From positions 102,420 through 147,514 of the forward strand of contig MJCC01000012.1 of assembly GCA_001766655.1 (NCBI GenBank): DNA of 45,095 nucleotides. The letters run 5' to 3'. Both the position numbers and the translations under genes were made by a program. A model generated the notes under the pieces. That model searched no databases. It saw only the letters and a list, made by a program, of their open reading frames with translations, and had not been told where the DNA came from. The stretch comes from Phytomonas francai. Its lineage: Eukaryota; Euglenozoa; Kinetoplastea; Trypanosomatida; Trypanosomatidae. How positions within the stretch are numbered: the stretch's first letter is position 1; every line of letters starts with the position of its first letter. Below are positions 27,511 to 35,804 of this stretch, one piece after another.

Positions 27511-27990
27511 CCGTCGGATCGAAACGGCGCGGTCCTTTCTCGGGCCAATCGGCTGGGTCGCGCACGCGTGTTGGTAGTTCCCTACTGGGATGCTGCTTCC
27601 TGACCTTCTGATCTACCTTTGGAAAGGAGGGGGGGGGGGGGGGGGGGGGGAGAAAAGATAACGCGAAGAAAAGCCCTCTTCTTCAACCGTCACAAATTTT
27701 AAACCATGCTTCAATGAAATCAATTAATCGTGGGAATATAACATTCAAACCTTCCCTCTTGAGTATATATACATACATATACATACCTAAAGAGAATAAT
27801 GCCAACATTTCCGTAGAGGTGCAAAAGCTAACGCTAAGCAAACAAAAAAAAAATACGCTACTATCTAAAGCTCTCCTAACAGTTTTTGTTTGTTTCTTTA
27901 AAATACAGCAGTAAAAAAGCTTATAGAATAATCTCAGATACGCCCCTTTATAGGCATCTCTAATATTATCGTTCTTGTCTACTCAACCCC
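27511..27990. other. Intergenic spacer with the G/C homopolymer
   Basis: Apart from the splice acceptor region above, an AT-rich spacer containing a TA/CA-rich stretch at 27765-27785. No gene. Confidence 0.5.
27613..27650 (-). promoter_or_regulatory. Candidate trans-splice acceptor with a 22-nt C-run
   Basis: On the minus strand an uninterrupted C-run (27650-27629) followed by TCCTTTCCAAAGGTAG, AG at 27614-27613. No ATG occurs between here and 27510. The C-run acts as a pyrimidine tract; the plus strand is 22 G in a row and could form a G-quadruplex. Confidence 0.45.
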
Positions 27991-28383
27991 TTAAAGATCC
28001 TCTCCGTTCCACCGTAATCCCGGCTTTGTCGTTGCCCCACCGTAACCGGTCAATCGAGGCCCGTATCGGTGATCACCCTTTACGTAGCCCCCACGCATAT
28101 TTCCTGTAATGATATACTGCCCATAGGCCTTGATAATGCTGGCCTCGGAGTTGTTTCGGTTAAATACCCTCCCAGACTTTACCGAGGCATACCGATTCGA
28201 CCGCGTCATCAAAACATCAACTTTCTCTTGCAATTCATACGGCGTACACGATTCGACACCCTCGCCGAGCTCCACACGGATAGGGTATAGAATGCCCTGG
28301 CGCGCATACGGTTCACCATGCCGCATCACATCAATAATACGACAAAAAACGGGCGCGACGCGAAAAGTGGTCCCACGAAACAT
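27991..28383 (-). CDS. Small conserved-looking protein of unknown function
   Basis: 130 residues from ATG 28383. The N-terminus (MFRGTTFRVAPVFCRIID) has arginines and no acidic residue before Asp18, compatible with a mitochondrial presequence. The rest is a basic soluble protein with motifs such as RQGILYPIRVELGEG, YELQEKVDVLMTRSNRY and GRVFNRNNSEASIIKAYGQY, ending in a Gly-rich tail (RYGPRLTGYGG). Composition is ordinary coding, not low complexity, and on the cluster strand. A mitochondrial ribosome or RNA-processing accessory protein would fit the size and charge, but I cannot identify it. Confidence 0.6.
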   Translation of the reverse strand: MFRGTTFRVAPVFCRIIDVMRHGEPYARQGILYPIRVELGEGVESCTPYELQEKVDVLMTRSNRYASVKSGRVFNRNNSEASIIKAYGQYIITGNMRGGYVKGDHRYGPRLTGYGGATTKPGLRWNGEDL

Positions 28384-28745
28384 TGCTCACGGCTCCAGAC
28401 AACACATGTATATCCGAAGCTTTTCTAAAGAATATTGGTTTCCCTTCTAGGCTGAATACGTAAAAGTAGTGTCACTCACAAAAAAAAAAAAAATGAAGTA
28501 GCAACGTGTGCAATATTGTGAGCAAAACTGTGCATGTGTACCTCTGTACCCTAAGCCTTTAAAAAAAAACGCAACACATTTCTTTTGCTGTTTTAAAGGA
28601 CATATATGGTCCTTCTTTCATTATAGGCAACTTTTATACGCAGAACAAACAGGAATTCATAGAAAATAGCAAAAAGATAGCTTATTTGTAAAAAGGGAAA
28701 ATAGAATTGGTTAAAAAAGGGTTTAGATAAATAAATTGATTTATG
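28384..28745. other. Intergenic spacer
   Basis: AT-rich with A-runs near 28479 and 28560. Nothing gene-like. Confidence 0.5.
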
Positions 28746-28958
28746 TTAACGCACAGTAAGCTCGGAAATAAATAAACTACTGATTCCCATTTCAATATGC
28801 GTTGATTTATCAATCAGAGCCGTGCGTTTCAACACAACACCTGCACACATATATGCCTCATCCATCACTTTCTCTACAAGAGCTGATCCCTTGAACAAAG
28901 AGACTGCAAGGAACGAATTTAGTGTCGACAAGAGGGGCCCCGTATAGCAACACTCAAT
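28746..28958 (-). pseudogene. Possible gene remnant without a usable start
   Basis: A minus-strand open frame with protein-like composition (LNSFLAVSLFKGSALVEK, DEAYMCAGVVLKRTALID, THIEMGISSLFISELTV) ending in TAA at 28746. Upstream it meets a TGA at 28967-28969 with no early ATG; the first ATG is internal (28865). GC content rises above the surrounding spacer. It may be the tail of a decayed gene or a chance frame. Confidence 0.25.
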
Positions 28959-30832
28959 CCGCTTTCAGTGCATCAATCCAAGAAGAAAGAGCTTATATTT
29001 TTCAAAATCTGATTTTTTTACCATTCCAGTCTGTCTAAAATCACACAAGCGAAGCACACGACCTTTTCATAGTCAGAGCATACGCTCACTAGAAATTCAA
29101 AGGTGTACAAAGGCAGCAAATAAAGTAATGGTGTTCGAACTCCCCCTTCCCTCCGAAAGTAGCCCCACCCTGACTCTCCCTTTGAATTTTGCAATTTAGC
29201 AGATGTGTGAGAAAATCTGCATCCTTTTGTTCGGTGTGTGTTCGTGGGGGAGGGAAGTTGAACGCACTCCAGAGGCGTTAGTGTGGCACCCCTTCCCAAA
29301 AAAGAGCAGAGGGGGGGGGGACAAGAAAGAGCCCCTCGGCAGTCATTCCCCTCAAAGACATATGAACCAATGAGCCTACGAATTCTTCTACCAAGCGACG
29401 CAAGCAGCCTCCCAGGAGACAGATGATAATTACAGAAAGCACTTTAGTCCATGAGGGTTATAGCTCAACCAAGCAGTGTGGAAAGCGGCTTAGAGTACCC
29501 TAGTAAAGATGTAATCATCACGCTTAGGTCAACATCTTTCGGATGAAAGTAAGGCTTCCCACTATAAACTCGGGTAGACGCTGGAAGTGAGCGAAGAGTA
29601 GTTTATGTTTGGATGAGTCTCGTGATCTCTCCTCTGACGTTTAGATATTCTTTTATAAAGCTAGGAAGAAACCTCGTAACTTCTTAAGTAATATCGGTTA
29701 ATCTCCGCTCCCCCCTTCACACAGATCTCTGTACAACTGTTCAGAATATTCATGCCTTGCAAGCATTAGTTGAGAGAGAAGGTACGTTTCAGGCCTGCTA
29801 CAGTACTCAATAGCGAGAAAGCATCTTTACAAATATACCTTGTAAAAAAAAAAGAAACATTTTTTCACTCACGGCAAAAGATTCGCATACAACCCTCAAA
29901 AAGGGGAAAATGACTTAAATCGATGAAGTGGTATACACGTATATAACTAATAGAAATAAATAGAAAAGCTTGAGCTCATACACCTAAACCTCTGATTTTT
30001 ACACAAGTGTTAATATACCAAGAAAAATACTCCTATTGGAATTGTAAAAGGGAAAAAAGTAATTCGAGCAATTAATCATACCATTTTTCTGTAAAGAGAG
30101 GATATGAAGGCGAACCTATGCAAAGGAAATGGGAAAAAAACAGAAGCATCAAAAATAAAAAATAAAAAAGTTATAAACAATAGATAATCATGAAAATCGA
30201 ACAGGAATTAAAAAGGCCAGAAAGGCACCCTACACAAAAAAACTCAGACGTAAAACAATACAAAAGCAACATGGCGTACCCTACCACGGATACACGTACT
30301 CGTATCATTCATTTGTGATGCATGTGTGCTTCATAAAATCTATAACGCAGACAGGTGAATATATATGTGCATGCAGAGGAGATGACAAAAATAATAATAA
30401 GATGAACTATATTTAATATTACTTCTCTCCTGAATAAAAAATCAATTAACATACACAAGTTGAAGGAATACTCTATTTCTAATGTACTTTATCTCTTTCC
30501 CCTGAACCCCTCTTGAATCAATAATGATGACCATCTTTTATTTATACCCTTTTAGAATACTAGGACATGACAAAAAAACTGAATCAGTGATGTGTCCCCC
30601 CCCCCCACTCTCTATTCCTTTCGGTAATCTAAGGGTACTATTAAGCCTTTGTGAACGATTGAATGTGAGGATAAAAACGTTTCATGAATAAAGCAGCGTT
30701 GCTTTTACCCCCACCTTCATAGTGTATCGCAATAGCCCATTGCGTTGTTACTTTGGATTTTTGTTTACAAAAATTGCCCTTCAAAAGTAAATCATAGGCT
30801 TACGGTACACCTCACGGCACACAAGATAACTC
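28959..30832. other. AT-rich spacer of 1.9 kb with a less AT-rich island at about 29300-29640
   Basis: The island (roughly 45% GC by eye) has no convincing frame in either direction. It contains an 8-bp inverted repeat, AAAGATGT at 29505-29512 and ACATCTTT at 29532-29539, which could be the stem of a small RNA. The rest is A/T-rich with TA and A-tracts. A C-run lies at 30597-30606. Confidence 0.45.
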
Positions 30833-31756
30833 CTACTTGTCCTGAGATGGGGTGCGGAGCACCTCCTCCACCCTCATCTCCATCTCCTCCATCTCTGTTT
30901 CAGGGGGAAGCCGCGCCACCGGTATCCCTTCTCTGTTAATCAAAAAATAGGTAAAGTTCCACTTAATAGAGGTTTGTCTCATCGTCCCTTTGAGACAGGA
31001 CTTCAGGTAGGTATACAATGGCGACTCATAAGAACCGTTGACATCCACTCTGGAAAGAATAGGAAACGTAATATCGCCGACGCCGGGGTAGAGACTCGAC
31101 ACTGTCTGGGAAACTTCCTCCTCAACCCCAAGCTCGCTCGTGCCGAATTGCTTGCAGGGGAAAGCCAGAACTGTGAACCCTTCGCTCTGGTAACGTCGTT
31201 GGAGGGTGTTCAACATCGTAAACGATTTCTCCGCGTACTCTTTGCACCGTGTGGCGATATTGCAAATCAAGAGCACTTGATTCCTGTGTTGAGAGAGGTC
31301 GTAGATCTCCTGATTGTTGTCCAACACTTGGTAGTCGTAGACAGTCTTAACAACTTCCTTAGACTCCTTCGGGTTACAATGATTCACAAACTGGGCAACA
31401 AGCTCGGGCGACTGCAGGGAGTTGTTCACTAGAGAATTCGTCAGAGCGCTCGCCTCCATCGAGTTGGAGGGGGCTGTCGTCGAACAATGGAGGTGAGTCA
31501 AACTGAGAGTGTCATCCATCGTGTAGCTTAACATCGTTTGGCGCTCTTTGAAGCTAATAGTGGGAGAAGAATACGAGGGAGTGCTTTCAGTCCCGTTCCA
31601 GTGAATGGAGCCACAGGGGAGAAAGACGGGCTCACCAGAAAGCTGCACAGGCATACAATCCTCTGTAGACGGCAGGTGTGTTAGGTGGGACGCCGAAACC
31701 TTTTCAGAACACGCCGTTTCAGTATAAATTTGGGAGTCCGATCGGAGCGAATTCAT
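30833..31756 (-). CDS. Divergent glutathione-peroxidase-like protein lacking resolving Cys and catalytic Gln
   Basis: 307 residues from ATG 31756 (the frame opens further upstream only at TTG). The first ~135 residues are a Ser/Thr-rich extension without a recognised domain. From ~136 the thioredoxin-fold peroxidase domain follows: VYDYQVLDNNQEIYDLSQHR, ICNIATRCKEY with the peroxidatic Cys171, GFTVLAFPCKQFG, then DVNGSYESPLYTYLK and IKWNFTYFLINREG with the catalytic Trp266-Asn267. Aligned with the neighbour at 32445-33059, the catalytic Gln (FGGQEPG) is Ser207 (FGTSELG) and the resolving Cys (TVCTKF) is Ser220 (TVSSLY). A tryparedoxin-dependent cycle is therefore unlikely as it stands; a changed role (thiol sensor or binding protein) is inference. 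Confidence 0.82.
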   Translation of the reverse strand: MNSLRSDSQIYTETACSEKVSASHLTHLPSTEDCMPVQLSGEPVFLPCGSIHWNGTESTPSYSSPTISFKERQTMLSYTMDDTLSLTHLHCSTTAPSNSMEASALTNSLVNNSLQSPELVAQFVNHCNPKESKEVVKTVYDYQVLDNNQEIYDLSQHRNQVLLICNIATRCKEYAEKSFTMLNTLQRRYQSEGFTVLAFPCKQFGTSELGVEEEVSQTVSSLYPGVGDITFPILSRVDVNGSYESPLYTYLKSCLKGTMRQTSIKWNFTYFLINREGIPVARLPPETEMEEMEMRVEEVLRTPSQDK

Positions 31757-32444
31757 GACCCCGCCGGTGGTGTCGTATGCACTCTCTAGTTGCTTCAATG
31801 GCAATCAAGTAAGGCTAAGATACACGACTGCGTGGGAACGGAACAGTTATACGAATTTGTTGAAAGGTATAATACTAATGTGTAAAAAAAGCGCTCTGAC
31901 CCACATGGATCGGAGACGCGTGTAGTAATATACGGAGGAGGGGGAAAGTGAAAATAAACGAAGGAAAGGCTCCGTCTTTGAGTCAACCACATTTCAAGGA
32001 CGCAAACGCACCGACAGCAATCACAAAATAGGCTAAATAAACTCCTCTGTTGAACTAGTCATCCGAATTCGGCGCCATCGTGTTATAGTAATGAGTAAGC
32101 AAAAGAAGGAAATGCATTAATTCCGAAAATGGGAACAAGAAAAATGGGAATTGCGTCACGCAAGGGCGAGACTAACATATTCCCCCTTGTACGAGTTTCC
32201 TGTGAAATAAAGAAAACGTACCAGGCAAGAAAAAAGTATCCGAAAAGATGAAAGCGATACCAAGATATATTTATAAAACGTGGCTTGAATTTTATATATG
32301 CACGTCGCCGTAACAATTTTAGTGGTTATCCTCAGACAAACTATTGAATATAAAAAGGTCAATATAATAGGAAGCTAGGCCAAATCGAAGTGCAAATACA
32401 GCACCCGCAAGGTCTGCATATCGGGAATGTCCCATTGCCTTCCT
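31757..32444. other. Intergenic spacer between the two peroxidase homologues
   Basis: AT-rich with no credible frame. The right part contains the 3' UTR of the tryparedoxin peroxidase gene. Confidence 0.5.
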
Positions 32445-33059
32445 TTACGCATTCTTGGAATCATCGCCTGGGGCTTTAGGAGTGGCCTGGGAGTCCTTTG
32501 ACAGAAGCGGCAACAGCTTCTGCTCAATATCCTTTTCCGTGGCCCCTGGAGAGAAACGATACACGGGAACTCCGTTCTGGTCAATTAAAAACGACGTAAA
32601 GTTCCACTTGATAGACGTTGTGCCCAGAACGCCCTTCGCAGCATGCTTTAGGTATTTAAACAACGGGTTCTCCTTGCTGCCGTTGACATCGACCTTTTCC
32701 ATTATGGGGAAATCGGCCTTAAACTTTGTGCAAACGGTTGCCTTAATCTCCTCGTCCGTCCCGGGCTCCTGACCACCAAATTGGTTGCAGGGGAAGGCCA
32801 GTACCGTGAAGCCCTTGTCCTTGTACTTTGTGTAGAGCGCCATCGCCGTTTTGTACCCACCCTTCGTGAAGCCACATTTGCTGGCGACATTGTAAATGAG
32901 AAGCGGGCTGCCCTTGTGCTGCGAAAGGTCGTAGGGCTTATGATCCGCGTCGTTGACCTGGAATTCGTAGATGGACGAGGGCATTTTGTATATTAGAGGG
33001 TTAGCTTGTTGTGGAAGGCGCGGTTGAAGTAATATTTTTGTCCTTGCAAGTTTCAGCAT
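32445..33059 (-). CDS. TDPX: Glutathione-peroxidase-type tryparedoxin peroxidase, with mitochondrial presequence
   Basis: 204 residues from ATG 33059; an internal ATG at 32984 would give a cytosolic form of 179. The enzyme should reduce lipid and organic hydroperoxides with electrons from trypanothione through tryparedoxin. Family motifs are intact: LLIYNVASKCGFTKGGY (peroxidatic Cys62), FPCNQFGGQEPG (Gln97), EEIKATVCTKF (resolving Cys110), IKWNFTSFLID (Trp152, Asn153). The spacing Cys62-Gln97-Cys110-Trp152 is the same as in the trypanosome enzymes. The N-terminal MLKLARTKILLQPRLPQQ has basic residues and no acids, as in a mitochondrial presequence. A pyrimidine tract and AG 10 nt upstream of 33059 support the long form. 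Confidence 0.93.
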   Translation of the reverse strand: MLKLARTKILLQPRLPQQANPLIYKMPSSIYEFQVNDADHKPYDLSQHKGSPLLIYNVASKCGFTKGGYKTAMALYTKYKDKGFTVLAFPCNQFGGQEPGTDEEIKATVCTKFKADFPIMEKVDVNGSKENPLFKYLKHAAKGVLGTTSIKWNFTSFLIDQNGVPVYRFSPGATEKDIEQKLLPLLSKDSQATPKAPGDDSKNA

Positions 33060-33855
33060 AAATAATTCTCTAAAGGAAGTGAAAGGAAAAGCAAGTATCG
33101 AAAACAAAAAAGACGTACAGATCCATAATCCCGCTTAAAACTCCCCTCCCCTCCTCCCTACGCGCACAAAGAAGAAATACAATATTCAATTTAAAAAGAG
33201 CGTAATCCAGTTTGTCCAAATCCCACAGCCTGCACTTTACAAACCCAATATTCCTTCCCCCGCTTGGCGGGATTGACGAGGAGGTAATGCAACGTAAACG
33301 ATGTAAAAGACAAAGTCATTCCCTGAATGGTATAACCTTAGCGCAATGACTACTTCCCTCCTGAAAAAGTCCAAGACTGGCAAACGCATAAAAATGCTAC
33401 ACATGGTTCGGTATTCACAAATTTCAGTTGCATGAATACCCGTATATCAGTGATACATTTTAAAATAAAAACAAATTGATAATGCCCGTACTTATACCAT
33501 TTAAAAAAAAAAATGTCGAAAAATAAAATATTAATTTATTTACATGCTATATTAATTAGTCAAAGAAAAAAATCCTCGAACCATGTTTATTTGTGTACAA
33601 CAATATAATGGGTAAATAAAAAGACACGCATCATACATTTATTGGATGAATAAAAAGAAAAGGTTCTGTTAGATTTAATGTAATAAGCCCTTTTATTTTT
33701 TTTATTTATGGGCAGTTGTTTGTCCTCCTCGCACTATGACTTCCCCAACGTGTAAAAAAAAACTTACCTCCAGACATCCATCATCCTTATATTTATCATT
33801 ACAACAACAAAAAAAGACCGTATATCAATTCTTAAAATACGAATAGTTCATTCCA
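33060..33855. other. Intergenic spacer
   Basis: Very AT-rich between 33420 and 33840, with T-runs near 33695. Holds the splice acceptor of the peroxidase gene. No gene. Confidence 0.5.
33070..33095 (-). promoter_or_regulatory. Trans-splice acceptor deciding the long start of the peroxidase
   Basis: Minus strand: GCTTTTCCTTTCACTTCCTTTAG, AG at 33071-33070, leaving a 10-nt leader before ATG 33059. A second acceptor inside 32985-33058 (for example CAACAAG) could give a transcript starting at ATG 32984, and so a cytosolic isoform. Confidence 0.55.
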
Positions 33856-33978
33856 TTACTTCTTCTTTTCATCAACAGCATCAGTATGCTCACCACGCAG
33901 AAATGCCTTCACATTCTCCAAGCAATCCTGCCCGTCGGAAAAATGTTCTGAGGATGCACACAAAGCAGTAAGCTGGAT
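33856..33978 (-). pseudogene. Possible remnant of a gene's 3' end
   Basis: Forty codons ending in TAA at 33856, read on the minus strand as LCASSEHFSDGQDCLENV, KAFLRGEHTDAVDEKKK. This looks like a real protein C-terminus; the pattern S-x-x-F-x-[ED]-G ... x-[AK]-F-L resembles the last residues of enoyl-CoA hydratase/isomerase-type proteins (weak). The frame is closed upstream by TGA (33979-33981) and no start codon is present. GC content is above the surrounding spacer. Could be a deletion remnant; not a functional gene as it stands. Confidence 0.35.
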
Positions 33979-34366
33979 TCAATGTCAGCTTTACCACAGC
34001 TCCTTGGTTAATAGCACAATTATTATTAGGTGAAAGATAAAAACATCACATGGATTTATAGAAAGAAGATTATCTACTTAAGCCAAAACAAGTCTGGGCC
34101 TCACCCACAATCATAAAGTAAATGGTAAAAAGTTACACAATCCTATTTAGAGTTCTTAAAAAAAAAAAAAGAGAAATATCCACAACTTACTCAATATATA
34201 CTATTTGTGCACAAATTGACTGTATATATTTCTTCGAACTATAATGCAATTATTTTATGATTTAACAATGAAATTAATACCCTTATCTCCTTGGGGTCCC
34301 GCTTCCGGTCCGTATCGTACACTGTGCGCGTGGGCGAGAGGTGCCCTACCGTGTCAGGCCGACGGC
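33979..34366. other. Intergenic spacer downstream of asparagine synthetase A
   Basis: AT-rich up to about 34260, then GC rises toward the stop codon of the synthetase gene. No gene seen. Confidence 0.5.
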
Positions 34367-35419
34367 CTACAGCAGCTTGTACTCCTGGTAGGCCTCCTGC
34401 GGCCAGAAGCTGCACTGGACCTCGCCAATGTGCCGCTTGCGCAGCAGGAACATCGCGACGCGGCTCTGCCCGATGCCCCCGCCGACGGTCTGCGGCAGGG
34501 TCCCCGCGAGGAGGTCCTGGTGCCAGGGCAGCGCCATGCGCGCGGTGTCGCCGGTCGCCTCCAACTGCGCCCGCAGCGCCTCGGGGTCGACGCGGATCCC
34601 CATGCTGCTCAGCTCGAGGGCGTCGTCCAGGGCGGGGTTGTAAACGAGAATGTCCCCGTTCAGCCCAGGGAACGACACGCTCGCGTTCACGCTCGTGTGC
34701 ATGTCGGGGAAGTGTGCTGCGGCGTCGTTAGAGGATATCGGGGAGGTCCAGTCGTCGTAGTCCGGCGCGCGAACATCGTGGCACTCGCCGTGGGAGAGCT
34801 TCCCACCGATCCCAACCAGAAACACCGCACCGAACTGCTTCGTAACCTGGCGCTCACGTTCCTTCGGGCTGAGGCTGGGGTACTTGCGCAGGAGCTGCTC
34901 CGTGTGTATGAATGTGATCTTCTCCGGGAGCACGGGCACGAGTTCAGGGTAACGCTTGCTGAGACTTAGCTCCGTCGAACGAAGAGCGGCGTAGATGCTC
35001 TCGACGGTATTCTTCAGGAAGGAAAAGTTGCGGTCCTCGGACTTGATCACCTTTTCCCAATCCCATTGGTCAACCACAAACGAATGCGTGTTATCGAGGA
35101 CTTCCCCAACGCGCAGCGCCTTCATGTTCGTGACGATGCCCTTCCCAACGGGGAATTTGAAATCGCCGAGCCTCTTACGCTTCCACTTCGCCAAGGAGTG
35201 AGCCACCTCAAAGGATGATTCTGGAAGATTAGCCACATCCAACTTGACGCTCTTCTCCAAGCCGGAGAGGTCGTCCTGGATGCCCATTCCCACACGGATC
35301 ACCAGGGGACACTCAGTATCGATCAAGCACAGATTCTTCTTCAGCTCCTCACCAAACAGCTGCTTGGCAGTGTGGATTTGCTCTTGGAGCTCGACGTAGG
35401 ATGCGTATTCGGATGACAT
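34367..35419 (-). CDS. asnA: Aspartate-ammonia ligase, asparagine synthetase A
   Basis: 350 residues from ATG 35419. Makes asparagine from aspartate and ammonia with ATP (AMP-forming). The sequence is close to bacterial AsnA through its length: RVGMGIQDDLSGLEKSV, FEVAHSLAKWKRKRLGDF, VDQWDWEKVI, GAVFLVGIGGKLSHGE, HDVRAPDYDDW, LNGDILVYNPALDDALELSSMGIRV, TVGGGIGQSR. These include the aspartate- and ATP-binding residues of the class II aminoacyl-tRNA-synthetase-like fold. About 18 extra residues follow HDVRAPDYDDW compared with the E. coli enzyme. Trypanosomatids are known to carry this bacterial-type enzyme, which most eukaryotes lack, so an old horizontal transfer is likely. Confidence 0.96.
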   Translation of the reverse strand: MSSEYASYVELQEQIHTAKQLFGEELKKNLCLIDTECPLVIRVGMGIQDDLSGLEKSVKLDVANLPESSFEVAHSLAKWKRKRLGDFKFPVGKGIVTNMKALRVGEVLDNTHSFVVDQWDWEKVIKSEDRNFSFLKNTVESIYAALRSTELSLSKRYPELVPVLPEKITFIHTEQLLRKYPSLSPKERERQVTKQFGAVFLVGIGGKLSHGECHDVRAPDYDDWTSPISSNDAAAHFPDMHTSVNASVSFPGLNGDILVYNPALDDALELSSMGIRVDPEALRAQLEATGDTARMALPWHQDLLAGTLPQTVGGGIGQSRVAMFLLRKRHIGEVQCSFWPQEAYQEYKLL

Positions 35420-35804
35420 TAGGTGTGTTGTTCTTTGAGTATATGTGAAGTAAAGCTCTTACTAATCAGCAGAAAGGGTTCGGAGATGAGACTTGTCTCG
35501 GGGGAAGATAGGTGCCTCAAACGCACACTACAAATATTGACCGCAGACGTATTTACAGTAACAAAATGATAAAAGCAGTGTCAACTCACATAAATCTCCT
35601 ACAGCTAATATATCGAGAAATGGTGTAACAAAGTAGAAAGGTACACACAAGAGCACGCCAGTCATCCTACCACCACCACCCTGCTCCCTAGCACAATCCC
35701 TTACCTCCCCCTCCTACCCATCCGGCAAGCCGTGAAACGAGCCAGCGTTTCAAGACGTCATGCCCAAGGCCGATTTGTCCGCGGATTGCAACGTTAAACC
35801 ATCT
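35420..35804. other. Intergenic spacer
   Basis: Spacer between asnA and the 882-residue gene. It is pyrimidine-rich on the plus strand near 35660-35720 (ACCACCACC, CCTCCCCCTCC), which is not the polarity needed for splicing of the minus-strand genes. No gene. Confidence 0.5.

Noticed and set aside
29125..29145. GTTCGAAC motif, tRNA-like
   Set aside because: Neither strand gives a paired T-stem or an acceptor stem.
29440..29523. C/D-box snoRNA, from GTGATGA on the minus strand at 29515-29521
   Set aside because: No CTGA box follows within 100 nt on that strand, and no terminal stem was found.
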